Shown here piece after piece: positions 42,192-50,901 of a stretch of DNA of 64,000 bases (within the stretch, counting starts at the first letter, position 1; each line of letters begins with the position of its first letter). Source of the stretch: DYKG01 sp964596185. GTDB lineage: Bacteria; Muiribacteriota; Ozemobacteria; Ozemobacterales; Ozemobacteraceae. The translations under genes were made by a program, and so were the position numbers. Location of the stretch: positions 14,500 to 78,499 of the forward strand of contig CAZQUE010000014.1 in NCBI GenBank assembly GCA_964596185.1, read 5' to 3'. Below the pieces are notes generated by a model. It saw only the letters and a program-made list of their open reading frames with translations, did not search any database and was not told where the DNA came from.

Positions 42192-43730
42192 ATGGAACCA
42201 AAAACAAAAGTACTCTTGATCGTTCTCGATGGCTTCGGTGTTTCTGAAAAATCTGACGGCAATGCAATCAAAGCCGCCAATCCTGAATTTATTGACAAGC
42301 TTTTTCAGGAGCGTCCATGCACTCGACTGGCTGCATCTGGATTAGCAGTTGGTTTGCCCGAAGGACAGATGGGGAATTCTGAAGTCGGCCACCTGAATAT
42401 TGGTGCCGGCCGCGTCGTTTATCAGGATATTACCCGGATAAACCGTTCAATCGAAGATGGTTCCTTTTTTGAAAATGAAACCATGAATAATTTGATGGAC
42501 AAAGTTCTGGCAGACGGCAAAGCCCTGCATTTGTATGGCCTGGTCTCCAACGGTGGAGTTCACAGCCATATCAATCATATTTCGGCAATTTTAAAACTTG
42601 CTGCAAAAAAAGGCCTTGAGCGAGTTTTTCTGCACGCTTTCACTGATGGCCGCGACACTTCACCGACCAGTGGGGTTCATTTCATTCGCGAGCTTGTCGA
42701 AGAAACTGAAAAAATAGGAGTCGGGCGTATCGCTACGATCTCTGGCCGTTATTATGCAATGGATCGCGATAATCGCTGGGATAGGGTTGAAAAAGCTTAT
42801 CTGGCACTTGTTCATGGAGTTGGAAATCGCGCAGCCGATCCGGTGGTCGCTATGGAAGCCTCGTATAAAGTAAATGTTACCGATGAATTCGTCGTTCCGG
42901 TCGTTATTGAAGAAGACGGACAACCGATTGCCACCATCGACGACGGTGATGCAATTCTGGCCTTCAACTTCAGGGCTGATCGCATGCGCCAGATCTCAAG
43001 GGTTTTTACCGACGAAAGCTTTGATTTGTTCAAGCGCAAGGAAATGACCGTTAATTACACGTCTTTTACCAGATATTCGGCGGATTTCGATTTTCCGGTC
43101 GTTTTTCCGCCACAGGTGCTTGACGATGTTCTCGGCGAAGTGCTTGCCAGAAACCAGATTCCGCAACTCAGACTTGCCGAAACCGAAAAATATGCCCATG
43201 TAACCTATTTCACCAATGGCGGTAATGAAACTCCGTTTGCCCTTGAAGAAAGGCAGATGATCTCTTCGCCAAAGGTTAAAACCTATGATTTGAAACCTGA
43301 AATGGCAGCTTTTGAAGTTTGCGATTTCCTTATTGAAAAGATCAGGACTCAGAAGTTTCCATTCATTATGGTAAATTTTGCCAACTGTGACATGGTCGGA
43401 CACACTGGTTTCATGGAAGCTGCGATTAAGGCCGTTTCAACTGTAGATACCGTTTTGTCAAAGGCTATACCGGTTGCCTATGAACTTGGCTATGATTGTA
43501 TAATCACTGCGGATCATGGAAATGCCGAGCAAATGGTTGATTTTGAAACCGGCGAAGCTTTCACCGAGCATACGGTTAATCCGGTGCCATTTTGCCTGTT
43601 GTCACGGGAAACCTACGAATTGAAGAGTGAAGGCAAGCTTTGCGACATTGCCCCCACGATTCTTGACCTGATGAGTATTTCTCAACCGGCGGCAATGACC
43701 GGTCAATCGCTTATCAATCGAAAAAAGTAA
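42192..43730 (+). CDS. gpmI: 2,3-bisphosphoglycerate-independent phosphoglycerate mutase
   Basis: 512 aa, interconverts 3- and 2-phosphoglycerate in glycolysis; manganese enzyme of the alkaline phosphatase superfamily. VLDGFGVSE carries the first metal Asp, GQMGNSEVGHLNIGAGR carries catalytic Ser63, and HAFTDGRDTSP, NCDMVGHTG and TADHGNAEQM carry further ligands. The reading frame could extend 93 bases upstream to a TTG, but a perfect promoter lies inside that extension, so I start at ATG 42192. The 45-base leader can form alternative short hairpins (GAGGT/ACCTC and AACCT/AGGTT). gmk follows after 22 bases. Confidence 0.95.
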   Translation: MEPKTKVLLIVLDGFGVSEKSDGNAIKAANPEFIDKLFQERPCTRLAASGLAVGLPEGQMGNSEVGHLNIGAGRVVYQDITRINRSIEDGSFFENETMNNLMDKVLADGKALHLYGLVSNGGVHSHINHISAILKLAAKKGLERVFLHAFTDGRDTSPTSGVHFIRELVEETEKIGVGRIATISGRYYAMDRDNRWDRVEKAYLALVHGVGNRAADPVVAMEASYKVNVTDEFVVPVVIEEDGQPIATIDDGDAILAFNFRADRMRQISRVFTDESFDLFKRKEMTVNYTSFTRYSADFDFPVVFPPQVLDDVLGEVLARNQIPQLRLAETEKYAHVTYFTNGGNETPFALEERQMISSPKVKTYDLKPEMAAFEVCDFLIEKIRTQKFPFIMVNFANCDMVGHTGFMEAAIKAVSTVDTVLSKAIPVAYELGYDCIITADHGNAEQMVDFETGEAFTEHTVNPVPFCLLSRETYELKSEGKLCDIAPTILDLMSISQPAAMTGQSLINRKK

Positions 43731-43752
43731 CTGAAAGTAACTGGTTGAGCTT

Positions 43753-44325
43753 ATGAATAAGCCTGAAAAGGGATTTCTATTTATCGTTTCCGGCCCTTCA
43801 GGGGTTGGCAAAACGGTTTTATGCAATGAAATCGTCAAACGCTACGCTCCCAACGTGGTTTACTCGATTTCAGCCACATCTAGGGCTCCGCGTGGTGGTG
43901 AAACTAATGGTCAGGAATACTATTTTTACAGCAATGAAGAGTTTGAGGCGGCGATAGAACGTGATGAATTCGCTGAATGGGCTTACGTACACGGCAACTA
44001 TTATGGTACTCCAAGGCGGTTTCTTGAAGAAAACCTGGCGGCCGGGAAGCATGTAATTCTCAATATCGATGTACAAGGTGCCATGAAAATTCGCGAAAAT
44101 TATCCCGATGCCGTTATGGTATTCATTTCACCACCTTCCTTCGCCGAGCTTGAAACGAGAATTCGTAAGCGCAACATGGACAGTGAAGCTTCTCTGCGAC
44201 ATCGCCTGGAAAATGCCCGTAAAGAGCTTGACTACAAAGACCAGTATCGTTATTCGATCATAAATGATAATCTACCTGAAGCTATTTCTGAGCTTAACGA
44301 AATTTTTGTCGATTATATCGGCTGA
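43753..44325 (+). CDS. gmk: Guanylate kinase
   Basis: 190 aa, phosphorylates GMP to GDP. The P-loop GPSGVGKT is at residues 14-21; the GMP-binding region is ISATSRAPRGGETNGQEYYF; ILNIDVQGAMKIR carries Walker B; the lid reads RIRKRNMDSEASLRHRL. Length is normal. It probably shares the gpmI transcript (22-base gap). Confidence 0.95.
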   Translation: MNKPEKGFLFIVSGPSGVGKTVLCNEIVKRYAPNVVYSISATSRAPRGGETNGQEYYFYSNEEFEAAIERDEFAEWAYVHGNYYGTPRRFLEENLAAGKHVILNIDVQGAMKIRENYPDAVMVFISPPSFAELETRIRKRNMDSEASLRHRLENARKELDYKDQYRYSIINDNLPEAISELNEIFVDYIG

Positions 44326-44372
44326 TCGTCGAAATTATTCCTGATTTCCCATTATTGGCGAGTTTCACTACC

Positions 44373-44401
44373 TTGACACATTCTAATGCGATTCTTATAA
44401 T
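44373..44401 (+). promoter_or_regulatory. Consensus sigma-70 promoter of the FecR-domain gene
   Basis: TTGACA at 44373-44378, spacer of 17, TATAAT at 44396-44401: a perfect match. Predicted start near 44408, leader of about 38 bases with AGGAGG. It predicts strong constitutive expression. Confidence 0.9.
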
Positions 44402-44445
44402 TTAAGAAAATTCTCTCATTATTGTCTATCAGGAGGCTATTTACC

Positions 44446-45192
44446 ATGAAACGCACTGCTCTGTGCTTCCTAACCATTTGTCTTTTAGTTTTTTCAGTTT
44501 CGGCATGGGCTGCTGAAACTGAAACGCAGCGACTTGTCAAACTCGATGCAAGTCTTGAAATAATCAGTGGCCAGGTTAAATTAACCAGAGTCGGCAGTAC
44601 AAAAACAGACGTTATCAGTAAAAGTGTCGAGTTGTATGCCGGTGATTTGCTTGAAACTTTGCGTGAATCAAAAGCGGTATTGAATTATTCAGATGGAACG
44701 GTCATGAGAATCAAGCCGCGAACTCTTGTAGAAGTCCAGCCTCTCAGCATAAAGGTTTTCAAAGGTAAGACCTGGTATAAATTTACCAAGCGTGGAAGCG
44801 AATTCAGAATCGAAACTCCGACTCTCGTGGCCGGAATTCGTGGTACAGAATTCGAAGTTGCGGTAACTTCAAGAAAGAAAGCTTCAGTTTCAGTAATGGA
44901 AGGCGCAGTTGCCGTTCAGAGCAAAGAAGGCAACAAAGCTCAGGTACTCAAGCCTGGTTTTGCAACTCATTGTGAACCGGGCGAAGATCTGGTTACTCCG
45001 TATAAATTCAGCATCGATAGAAAGAATGCCGAATGGAAAGCCGAAGAATGGGGAGCCGGAAATGCTTCAACCGATATAAATAAGCTTTTCATCAACTATC
45101 TTAACCTGAAATACGAATACGGTGAACAGGATCCAAGAGCTGTGGAAGCTCTAAAGAACCTTGAAAACGCCAAGAAAAAAATTAAAAAGTAA
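44446..45192 (+). CDS. Secreted FecR-domain protein
   Basis: 248 aa with a signal peptide ending at SVSAWAA; ATG 44446 is chosen for the AGGAGG nine bases upstream. The FecR domain spans about residues 40-160 (VELYAGDLLETLRESKAVLNY, then LVAGIRGTEFEVAV, VMEGAVAVQSKEG). The C-terminal ~70 residues are helical. There is no transmembrane helix, TonB box, FecI sigma factor or receptor, so it is one of the periplasmic FecR-like proteins of unknown role. It has its own consensus promoter and terminator, a single-gene unit probably made in quantity. A second FecR-type protein is encoded at 31622-33280. Confidence 0.87.
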   Translation: MKRTALCFLTICLLVFSVSAWAAETETQRLVKLDASLEIISGQVKLTRVGSTKTDVISKSVELYAGDLLETLRESKAVLNYSDGTVMRIKPRTLVEVQPLSIKVFKGKTWYKFTKRGSEFRIETPTLVAGIRGTEFEVAVTSRKKASVSVMEGAVAVQSKEGNKAQVLKPGFATHCEPGEDLVTPYKFSIDRKNAEWKAEEWGAGNASTDINKLFINYLNLKYEYGEQDPRAVEALKNLENAKKKIKK

Positions 45193-45213
45193 CTATTTGT
45201 AAGTAAAAGCGAA

Positions 45214-45247
45214 GAGGCTGTCTCTAAACTGAGGCAGCCTCTTTTTT
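45214..45247 (+). terminator. Intrinsic terminator of the FecR-domain gene
   Basis: Stem 45214-45224 / 45231-45241 (GAGGCTGTCTC with GAGGCAGCCTC), loop TAAACT, then six T. It touches the stop codon of convergent arfB. Stem core shared with the terminator at 22254. Confidence 0.9.
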
Positions 45248-45683
45248 AATCTTCGTCAAAGTCAATTGGTTTGCGGCGTTGAGCTTTCTTGCTGCTGCGT
45301 TGCTTCTTACCAGATAATCGTTTTTCTTTGGCGGCACGGCTTGGAGCCGTTGGTTTGCGAATCTTTGGAGGCTTAAGGGCCTTGATGATCATCATTTTCA
45401 GCTTGTCATAGGCGTCGAGCAGGTTTCGATACTGTTCTCGATATTTCTGACTGGTAACGATAATGTTGCCTTTTGCATCGAGGCGGTTTCTGGCGGTTTC
45501 GAGCAATCGCTGTACCGCAGCCTCTGGCAACGAGTCGCAAAGGCACGGGTTAAAGCGTAATTCAATGCAGGTGGCAACCTTGTTAACGTTCTGGCCGCCC
45601 GGACCAGAAGAACGAACGGCACTCACCTGAATCAATTCTGCAGGAATTATCAGGTTTTCGTTTATCTGTAAGGGTAAATTCAT
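45246..45683 (-). CDS. arfB: Peptidyl-tRNA hydrolase ArfB (ribosome rescue)
   Basis: 145 aa, class I release-factor-like protein without codon-recognition domain. It releases nascent chains from ribosomes stalled at mRNA ends. The catalytic GGQ is at residues 29-31 in SSGPGGQNVNKV, and the C-terminal tail is strongly basic (SRAAKEKRLSGKKQRSSKKA), as needed to enter the empty mRNA channel. The start overlaps the heptosyltransferase stop as ATGA, so a translation-rescue gene ends the LPS operon. Confidence 0.95.
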   Translation of the reverse strand: MNLPLQINENLIIPAELIQVSAVRSSGPGGQNVNKVATCIELRFNPCLCDSLPEAAVQRLLETARNRLDAKGNIIVTSQKYREQYRNLLDAYDKLKMMIIKALKPPKIRKPTAPSRAAKEKRLSGKKQRSSKKAQRRKPIDFDED

Positions 45684-46663
45684 GAATTTATTTGTTCCTT
45701 GATCCAGTTTTCGGCAAGATGTAAATCAATGTTTTTCATGCAGGGTCTGATCGGACAATTCTGACATTTTCCGAAACAATGATCAGCTTCGGGCAAAAGA
45801 ACCAGTTTTTTTGCACAAACCGGGCCCCAGCGTTTCGGAGTCATGGCGCGAACTGGCGGGAAAAAGGCGAGCACCGGCAAGTCTAATGCTGCGGCAAGAT
45901 GCATTGGTCCAGTTGAACCTCCGATAAAGGCAGCGCATTCTCTGATTACTCCGGCAAGAATTTCCAGGTCAGGCACGTTTTTGATAAAAGCCAGACCGGG
46001 TTTTGCGGCAAAATGCTCGGCAAGATGCTCTTCACCAGGGCCAAGGCTAACTGCGACCTGAATTCCTGCAGCGACAAGGTTTTCAGCAATTTGCGCATAT
46101 TGCGCCGGCGAAAGGTTGTAAGCTGAGCCACCATGGCCAGGGTGGATTAAAACGGGCTTTAATAGAGACTCCTGTTCGATTAATTTGCGGGCAATCTGTA
46201 GAGTTTCCTGTTTTATTGATAGTTCTGGCGGCGAGTCGTCAATTTGCTCTACTATCCCTTCAAGTAACTGCAGGTTATAGCGATATTCATGCATTTCATT
46301 TCGGGAACGCTTTTGCACTCGACGATCATTTAGCAGAAATTGCCATATATTTGAAGCTCTACCGGTTCTTGAGGGAATTCTAGCCAGAAAGGCAGCCTGT
46401 AAAACCCTGGCTGCGGGGTGAACAACAATGATACGTTCAACCTGGCAATCAATGAATTTTTTGGTCAGACTCAGCATTGCCGGGTAATCCTCGTCGATAA
46501 TAACCTCGTCGACCCATGGGCAGAGCTTTAGAACCGGAGCGGTATATTTGCGTACATGGGCGATAACATGCACTTTGGGAAAATTTTTGCGAATCTCTCT
46601 AAAGACTGGAGTTGTCAGAATCAGATCCCCTGCGCGATCGGTTCTGGAAATAATTACTCTCAT
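45680..46663 (-). CDS. Glycosyltransferase family 9 (heptosyltransferase-like) protein
   Basis: 327 aa GT-B enzyme related to LPS heptosyltransferases. The N-terminal motif SRTDRAGDLILTTPV fits the family (RxxxxGDxxxxxP), as do IHPGHGGSAYNLSPAQYA and FIGGSTGPMHLAAAL. A C-terminal Cys cluster (CFGKCQNCPIRPC) recurs in the neighbouring paralogue. It is the third heptosyltransferase-family gene of the operon; donor and acceptor cannot be read. It overlaps both neighbours by four bases. Confidence 0.88.
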   Translation of the reverse strand: MRVIISRTDRAGDLILTTPVFREIRKNFPKVHVIAHVRKYTAPVLKLCPWVDEVIIDEDYPAMLSLTKKFIDCQVERIIVVHPAARVLQAAFLARIPSRTGRASNIWQFLLNDRRVQKRSRNEMHEYRYNLQLLEGIVEQIDDSPPELSIKQETLQIARKLIEQESLLKPVLIHPGHGGSAYNLSPAQYAQIAENLVAAGIQVAVSLGPGEEHLAEHFAAKPGLAFIKNVPDLEILAGVIRECAAFIGGSTGPMHLAAALDLPVLAFFPPVRAMTPKRWGPVCAKKLVLLPEADHCFGKCQNCPIRPCMKNIDLHLAENWIKEQINS

Positions 46664-47664
46664 TGGCCGCCGTCTCCGAGTTTGCTGATGGCCTTGAAAA
46701 TTTCGACCGGGTCAATGCTTTGCATGCAGATATGATCTTTTCTTGGACAGACTTTAAGGCGGCAGGGAGCTTGGGGGCAGCTCTCGCTTCCGTAAAAATA
46801 CTGGACTTTTTCTGATAGGGAACCGGTTCTGGTCATGTCGGTCGGGCCGACCGGAACCATGGTTGGTGTGGCAAACATGGCTGCCAGATGCATGGTTCCT
46901 GAATCGTTCGCTACCATTGCCTTTGCTTGGCTCAATAGGATCGCCAACTTTTCAAGGCTTGTTTTTCCGGCAATGGAAGTTGAATTGTCTCCGGCAGCAG
47001 CTACTTTTTCGGCTATATCGGCTTCATTTCCGCTTCCAGTAACGAGAATCTTCAATTCTGGCTTTTTCTGATAGAGCAATTGCGCAAGTTTGGCAAACTT
47101 CTCGGCTGGCCAGCGCTTCGCCGCACCAAAAGCCGCACCCGGCGCAAAAATCAAATAGGGCTGATTTTTCGCCATGCCGAATTCATCAAGAGTTTGCGCT
47201 ATTTTTTCCGGGGTAAAGGAAAATCTCGGCAGGGGCATGAAATCATGTGCCAGACCTGCTTCCCTTACCAGGGCAAAATGGAGCCTGGATTCATGAATAC
47301 TTTTAAAGTTTTCAGGTTTTTCCAGGGTTCGGGAAAGAAACATTTTTCGCCCCTGAGTGTTGTAACCAAGGCTGGAAGCACGGCAAAGCCAGGCAATAAT
47401 GGCAGCACGTAACGAATCGGGCAGAACTATTATTTGATCGAAATTCTCTGATTTCAATTGCCGCAATCGCGGCAGGCTTGCCAGCATGAGGCCGTTAGTG
47501 GGAATTTCGTGAATTGCGGCAAAGGCTTCTGTGAAGCGGTATATCTGCGCAAGATGAGGTCGGGTAAGGATATGTACCTCATGTTTTTTTGCGGTTGCCA
47601 GAATCGCCGGCAAAGACATGACGACATCGCCGAGCCAGTTCAGGCCTATGAAGAGAACTTTCAT
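46660..47664 (-). CDS. waaF: ADP-heptose--LPS heptosyltransferase, WaaF-like
   Basis: 334 aa GT9 enzyme, probably adding the second heptose to the LPS inner core. Motifs: FIGLNWLGDVVMSLPAI at the N-terminus with the catalytic Asp, FAPGAAFGAAKRWPAEKFA and VANDSGTMHLAAMF for ADP-heptose binding, GPTDMTRTGSL. It has overlaps of four bases with both adjoining GT9 genes. The symbol is given by similarity of the acceptor-side motifs; WaaC-like activity is the alternative. Confidence 0.85.
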   Translation of the reverse strand: MKVLFIGLNWLGDVVMSLPAILATAKKHEVHILTRPHLAQIYRFTEAFAAIHEIPTNGLMLASLPRLRQLKSENFDQIIVLPDSLRAAIIAWLCRASSLGYNTQGRKMFLSRTLEKPENFKSIHESRLHFALVREAGLAHDFMPLPRFSFTPEKIAQTLDEFGMAKNQPYLIFAPGAAFGAAKRWPAEKFAKLAQLLYQKKPELKILVTGSGNEADIAEKVAAAGDNSTSIAGKTSLEKLAILLSQAKAMVANDSGTMHLAAMFATPTMVPVGPTDMTRTGSLSEKVQYFYGSESCPQAPCRLKVCPRKDHICMQSIDPVEIFKAISKLGDGGQ

Positions 47665-48635
47665 GAATTGTTCCTGAAAAAATCGATTATTTCGCTTGCG
47701 GTTTTGGCAAAATCAAAGTCGCGACAGGCAAAGGAATTTTTCGGACAAACCTCTCGTTGCCCATGCAGGCTGCATGGTTTGCATGGTAACTCATTGGAAA
47801 TAACCATTACCTTTGGTCCTGGAACCGGTGCAAAACCAAGCGAGGGCGAAGTCTGCAGGAAGATTCCAACTAATGGCAGATTAACAGCTCTTCCAAGATG
47901 CATTGGGCCAGAGTCGGAAGATATCAGTCCCGCAGCCATTTTAAGAAAACCAGGAAGTTGGCGCAGGCTAAGCTGATTGCGCAGATCCAGCAGATCGTTG
48001 CCATTTTCGACAGGGCTGGTGCCTGTACCAATGAGAACGAGTTGTTTTTGAGATTGGCGGCGAAGCTCGTTTATCAACTCGATTGGCAAAACCTTGCCGG
48101 GTTTTGATGCATCGGCATGAACAGCAAAGAATTCACGTTCGGCAAGATTGTAATTGTTCAAAAGTTCATTTGATTGTTGCAGATACTCATGCGAAAAAGA
48201 GATTGCCGGGTCAGGCTTTTCAATGCTGATCCTGCAGCTTTCGGCATACTTTTGCCAGACAGGGCGTTGGTCAGAAAACTTGAGTGGGAAGTTTCCCTTG
48301 AGGGCTGAAAATTGCTCAGAAAGTTGTCTTTTGATGTATCTGGTTTTGATTGGAGCTTTCAGAATAAGACTGATCGCGATGGTTGCCAGTTTTCCCTGAA
48401 GGTCATGAATCGAGGCGAACTCATGTTTCTGTAATTTTTTGATCAAGGTGGGCATTGTCGTGGCACCTTTGAACAGATGAACGGTGGCCGGTAGAAATTC
48501 GCTGAGTTCATGCCAGCGTTGATGTATCAGCAGATGGACTTCGGTGTCTTTCTGCTGCATAGCACGAATGGTTGGGATGGCCAACAAAATGTCGCCCATG
48601 GCATTCAGCCTTAATAGAAGTTCTTTCGGTCGCAT
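47661..48635 (-). CDS. Glycosyltransferase family 9 (heptosyltransferase-like) protein
   Basis: 324 aa GT9 member, first of three in tandem. LLRLNAMGDILLAIPTI is the family N-terminus; LISSDSGPMHLGRAVNLP matches the ADP-heptose site. The middle part is divergent. CKPCSLHGQREVC parallels the Cys-rich C-terminal segment of the other two. It could be heptosyltransferase I or III. It begins six bases after the waaA stop. Confidence 0.86.
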   Translation of the reverse strand: MRPKELLLRLNAMGDILLAIPTIRAMQQKDTEVHLLIHQRWHELSEFLPATVHLFKGATTMPTLIKKLQKHEFASIHDLQGKLATIAISLILKAPIKTRYIKRQLSEQFSALKGNFPLKFSDQRPVWQKYAESCRISIEKPDPAISFSHEYLQQSNELLNNYNLAEREFFAVHADASKPGKVLPIELINELRRQSQKQLVLIGTGTSPVENGNDLLDLRNQLSLRQLPGFLKMAAGLISSDSGPMHLGRAVNLPLVGIFLQTSPSLGFAPVPGPKVMVISNELPCKPCSLHGQREVCPKNSFACRDFDFAKTASEIIDFFRNNS

Positions 48636-48641
48636 TGTTTT

Positions 48642-49901
48642 TCAGGGAAGCAGGTGGAGTCGTTGCAGATGATTGATGGTTCGCTCACTTGCCCCGGCCA
48701 TTGCATCGAGCACGGCCCTGGCTTTCTGGCCAGTCCGGGCAAATTCGTCAGGATGGTTGAGCCATTCTTGCAGAGCCTGACGCAGTTCTTCGGCATTTTT
48801 TACGGTTACAGCTGCTTTTGCCCGGTTAAGTGCCATCATTTCATAGCGAAAATTGAAGGTTTCCGGTCCAGTAAGGATCGGCACTGAAAAGGCTGCGGGT
48901 TCCATGAGATTGTGCCCGCCTCTTTTGATAAGACTGCCGCCAACAAAAGCCAGGCTGGAAATGGCGTAGAAATTTCTCAATTCGCCGAGAGTATCGACGA
49001 GAATTACATGGGGTGCAACAGGTTTGGGGGCAGAAGCTCTTGAAAAATCGAGATTTTTCTTTTTGAGCAGCTCGATGACCTCATCGGCTCTCTTAACATG
49101 TCTGGGGGCAATGATAACCGTTGCTTTCAGGCTTGGCCAGAGAGGTTCAAGGGCATCTAGTATGGCGGTTTCTTCGCCGGGATGTGTACTGCCAAAGCAG
49201 ATTACCCGACGATTTTCCGGTAGTCCAAAGCGTTTTCTGATCAGGGCGGGGTCTGGTATTTCGTCAGCAAAATCGTATTTGAAGCAGCCAAGCGTCGAAA
49301 TTTTTTCAGATTCTACTCCAAGAATTTTGAATCTTCTCTGATAGTGCTTTTCTTGTGGCAAAACAAATGAAAAATTCTCGACGGCATTTTCAAAGAGGGG
49401 CCACAAAATGCGCATCATGCGCACGGATTTTTCATTGATGCGCCCGTTGATTATGCCGTATGGGATGTTTTTTCGTGCCAGCGTCGACAGCAGTAGCGGC
49501 CAGATTTCTGTTTCGCTGATGAGCATAACTCTGGGCTTTATTTTATCTATAAAAGGCAGGGTAAAGGCGGGTAGTTCAATCGGTAAGAGGGTCGACAGGC
49601 CGCAAATCTCTTCTTTACGCAGGTGCCGCAATCCATCCATCGTTGTAGAAGTACAGACAAGGCATTCTTTGCCATATAATTGCGCAAGTTTTTTGATGAA
49701 AGGTTTCAGGGTGATAAATTCGCCCAACGAAGCGCCATGGATCCAGATAGTTCCTTGTTCCGGGGCACGGTAGTCTTCCGGCAGATTGCCCTTTCGTAAA
49801 GAGAATTCTTCTTTTTCAATTTTTCTGGGCGGAAAAATATCGAGCAGCTCGACAACTGCCCGCAGCAACCATTGATATGCTCTGAGATGAATTCTGCTCA
49901 T
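48642..49901 (-). CDS. waaA: 3-deoxy-D-manno-octulosonic acid (Kdo) transferase
   Basis: 419 aa, membrane-associated GT-B enzyme that links Kdo to lipid A precursor. An N-terminal hydrophobic helix (YQWLLRAVVELLDIF) is followed by IWIHGASLGE with catalytic base Glu61, SETEIWPLLL, CFGSTHPGEE and the CMP-Kdo site FVGGSLIKRGGHNLMEPAAF. Its presence is strong evidence for a Gram-negative outer membrane. It lies between the acyltransferase gene and the heptosyltransferases, the order of their action being broadly kept. Confidence 0.95.
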   Translation of the reverse strand: MSRIHLRAYQWLLRAVVELLDIFPPRKIEKEEFSLRKGNLPEDYRAPEQGTIWIHGASLGEFITLKPFIKKLAQLYGKECLVCTSTTMDGLRHLRKEEICGLSTLLPIELPAFTLPFIDKIKPRVMLISETEIWPLLLSTLARKNIPYGIINGRINEKSVRMMRILWPLFENAVENFSFVLPQEKHYQRRFKILGVESEKISTLGCFKYDFADEIPDPALIRKRFGLPENRRVICFGSTHPGEETAILDALEPLWPSLKATVIIAPRHVKRADEVIELLKKKNLDFSRASAPKPVAPHVILVDTLGELRNFYAISSLAFVGGSLIKRGGHNLMEPAAFSVPILTGPETFNFRYEMMALNRAKAAVTVKNAEELRQALQEWLNHPDEFARTGQKARAVLDAMAGASERTINHLQRLHLLP

Positions 49902-49956
49902 AAATCCCTGAACCCGTCGTGTGTACTCTATTTCTAACTTGGAATATACCGCAATG

Positions 49957-50901
49957 TCAAAGAAGATTTAAAAATTTGACCGATTCATTTTCGGGGGCGT
50001 CGGCAGGTTGGGTTTTCCAGCGACGATGCAGCCAGAACCATTGTTCGGGCAAATTTCTAACCATTTCTTCGACGAATCTACTGTAAGCAGCGGTTAATTT
50101 CTGCTGGCCTTCGATTGAATCATTGAAATTTTCCGGGAAAATCGGCTCCCAGATTTTTAGCTGATGTCGGCCGTTATAATCTGGAAAAAGTGCCAGGGGA
50201 ACGATTGGCGCGCCGGTTCGCAATGAAATCGCCGCTGGCCCGGTTGGCGCCGAAGCCCATTTATCAAGGAAGTTGACGAAAATTCCCTGTTTGCCGTTGT
50301 CCTGGTCGACCATCAGTGCGAGAATATGGCCTTTTCGCAGTGATTTGAGAATCTCGCGCATGCCGTAACCTGAATCAGTAGTGAGTGGGCCCAGACGCTG
50401 GCGCATGTCTTCCATCCAACGATCGACTTCAGGATTGTTCTGACGTCTGACCACGACGGTGACAGGAAAACCGTTCTGGACCAGCCAGGGCGGCACTAGT
50501 TCCCATAAGCCAAAATGCCCGGAAATGATTATCGCACCCTTTTTTCGACTTAACGCCTGCTCAAGATTTGCCAGATCGCGACATTCTATCTTTTGCCTGA
50601 GTTCGTTGGCGCTCATGAACTTGAGGCCTGCCATTTCACAGGCATTGAGCACAAAGTTAAAGTAGACTTTCCTGGCAAGTCTTGTGGCTGCGTTTTCTTC
50701 CAGGGCAAGTCGCTCTTCAAGTGTTTTTACGACGTAACTGCGCCTGATTTTGAGAAAGTCGAAGGTTAATCGAGCAAGAAGACTGGCCAGCCGGCAGCGC
50801 GTCTTGAACCGCATTTTTAACGATCTGGCCGCCAGCTGGTCGAGTAAAAAGCACTGAATCTGGTAACCGAGTCGGCGAAAAATATTGATGTCTTTTTTCA
50901 T
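49957..50901 (-). CDS. Lipid A biosynthesis acyltransferase (LpxL/HtrB family)
   Basis: 314 aa inner membrane acyltransferase that adds secondary acyl chains to Kdo-lipid A. The catalytic HX4E motif is His129-Glu134 in SGHFGLWELV; later motifs are VVVRRQNNPEVDRW, DQDNGKQGIFVNFLD and GAPIVPLALF. Length fits. The ATG overlaps the DUF362 stop (ATGA). Which acyl position it modifies cannot be decided. Confidence 0.92.
   Translation of the reverse strand: MKKDINIFRRLGYQIQCFLLDQLAARSLKMRFKTRCRLASLLARLTFDFLKIRRSYVVKTLEERLALEENAATRLARKVYFNFVLNACEMAGLKFMSANELRQKIECRDLANLEQALSRKKGAIIISGHFGLWELVPPWLVQNGFPVTVVVRRQNNPEVDRWMEDMRQRLGPLTTDSGYGMREILKSLRKGHILALMVDQDNGKQGIFVNFLDKWASAPTGPAAISLRTGAPIVPLALFPDYNGRHQLKIWEPIFPENFNDSIEGQQKLTAAYSRFVEEMVRNLPEQWFWLHRRWKTQPADAPENESVKFLNLL

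Noticed and set aside
44422..44445. Upstream start of the FecR-domain gene
   Set aside because: The AGGAGG site lies inside it and serves the ATG at 44446.
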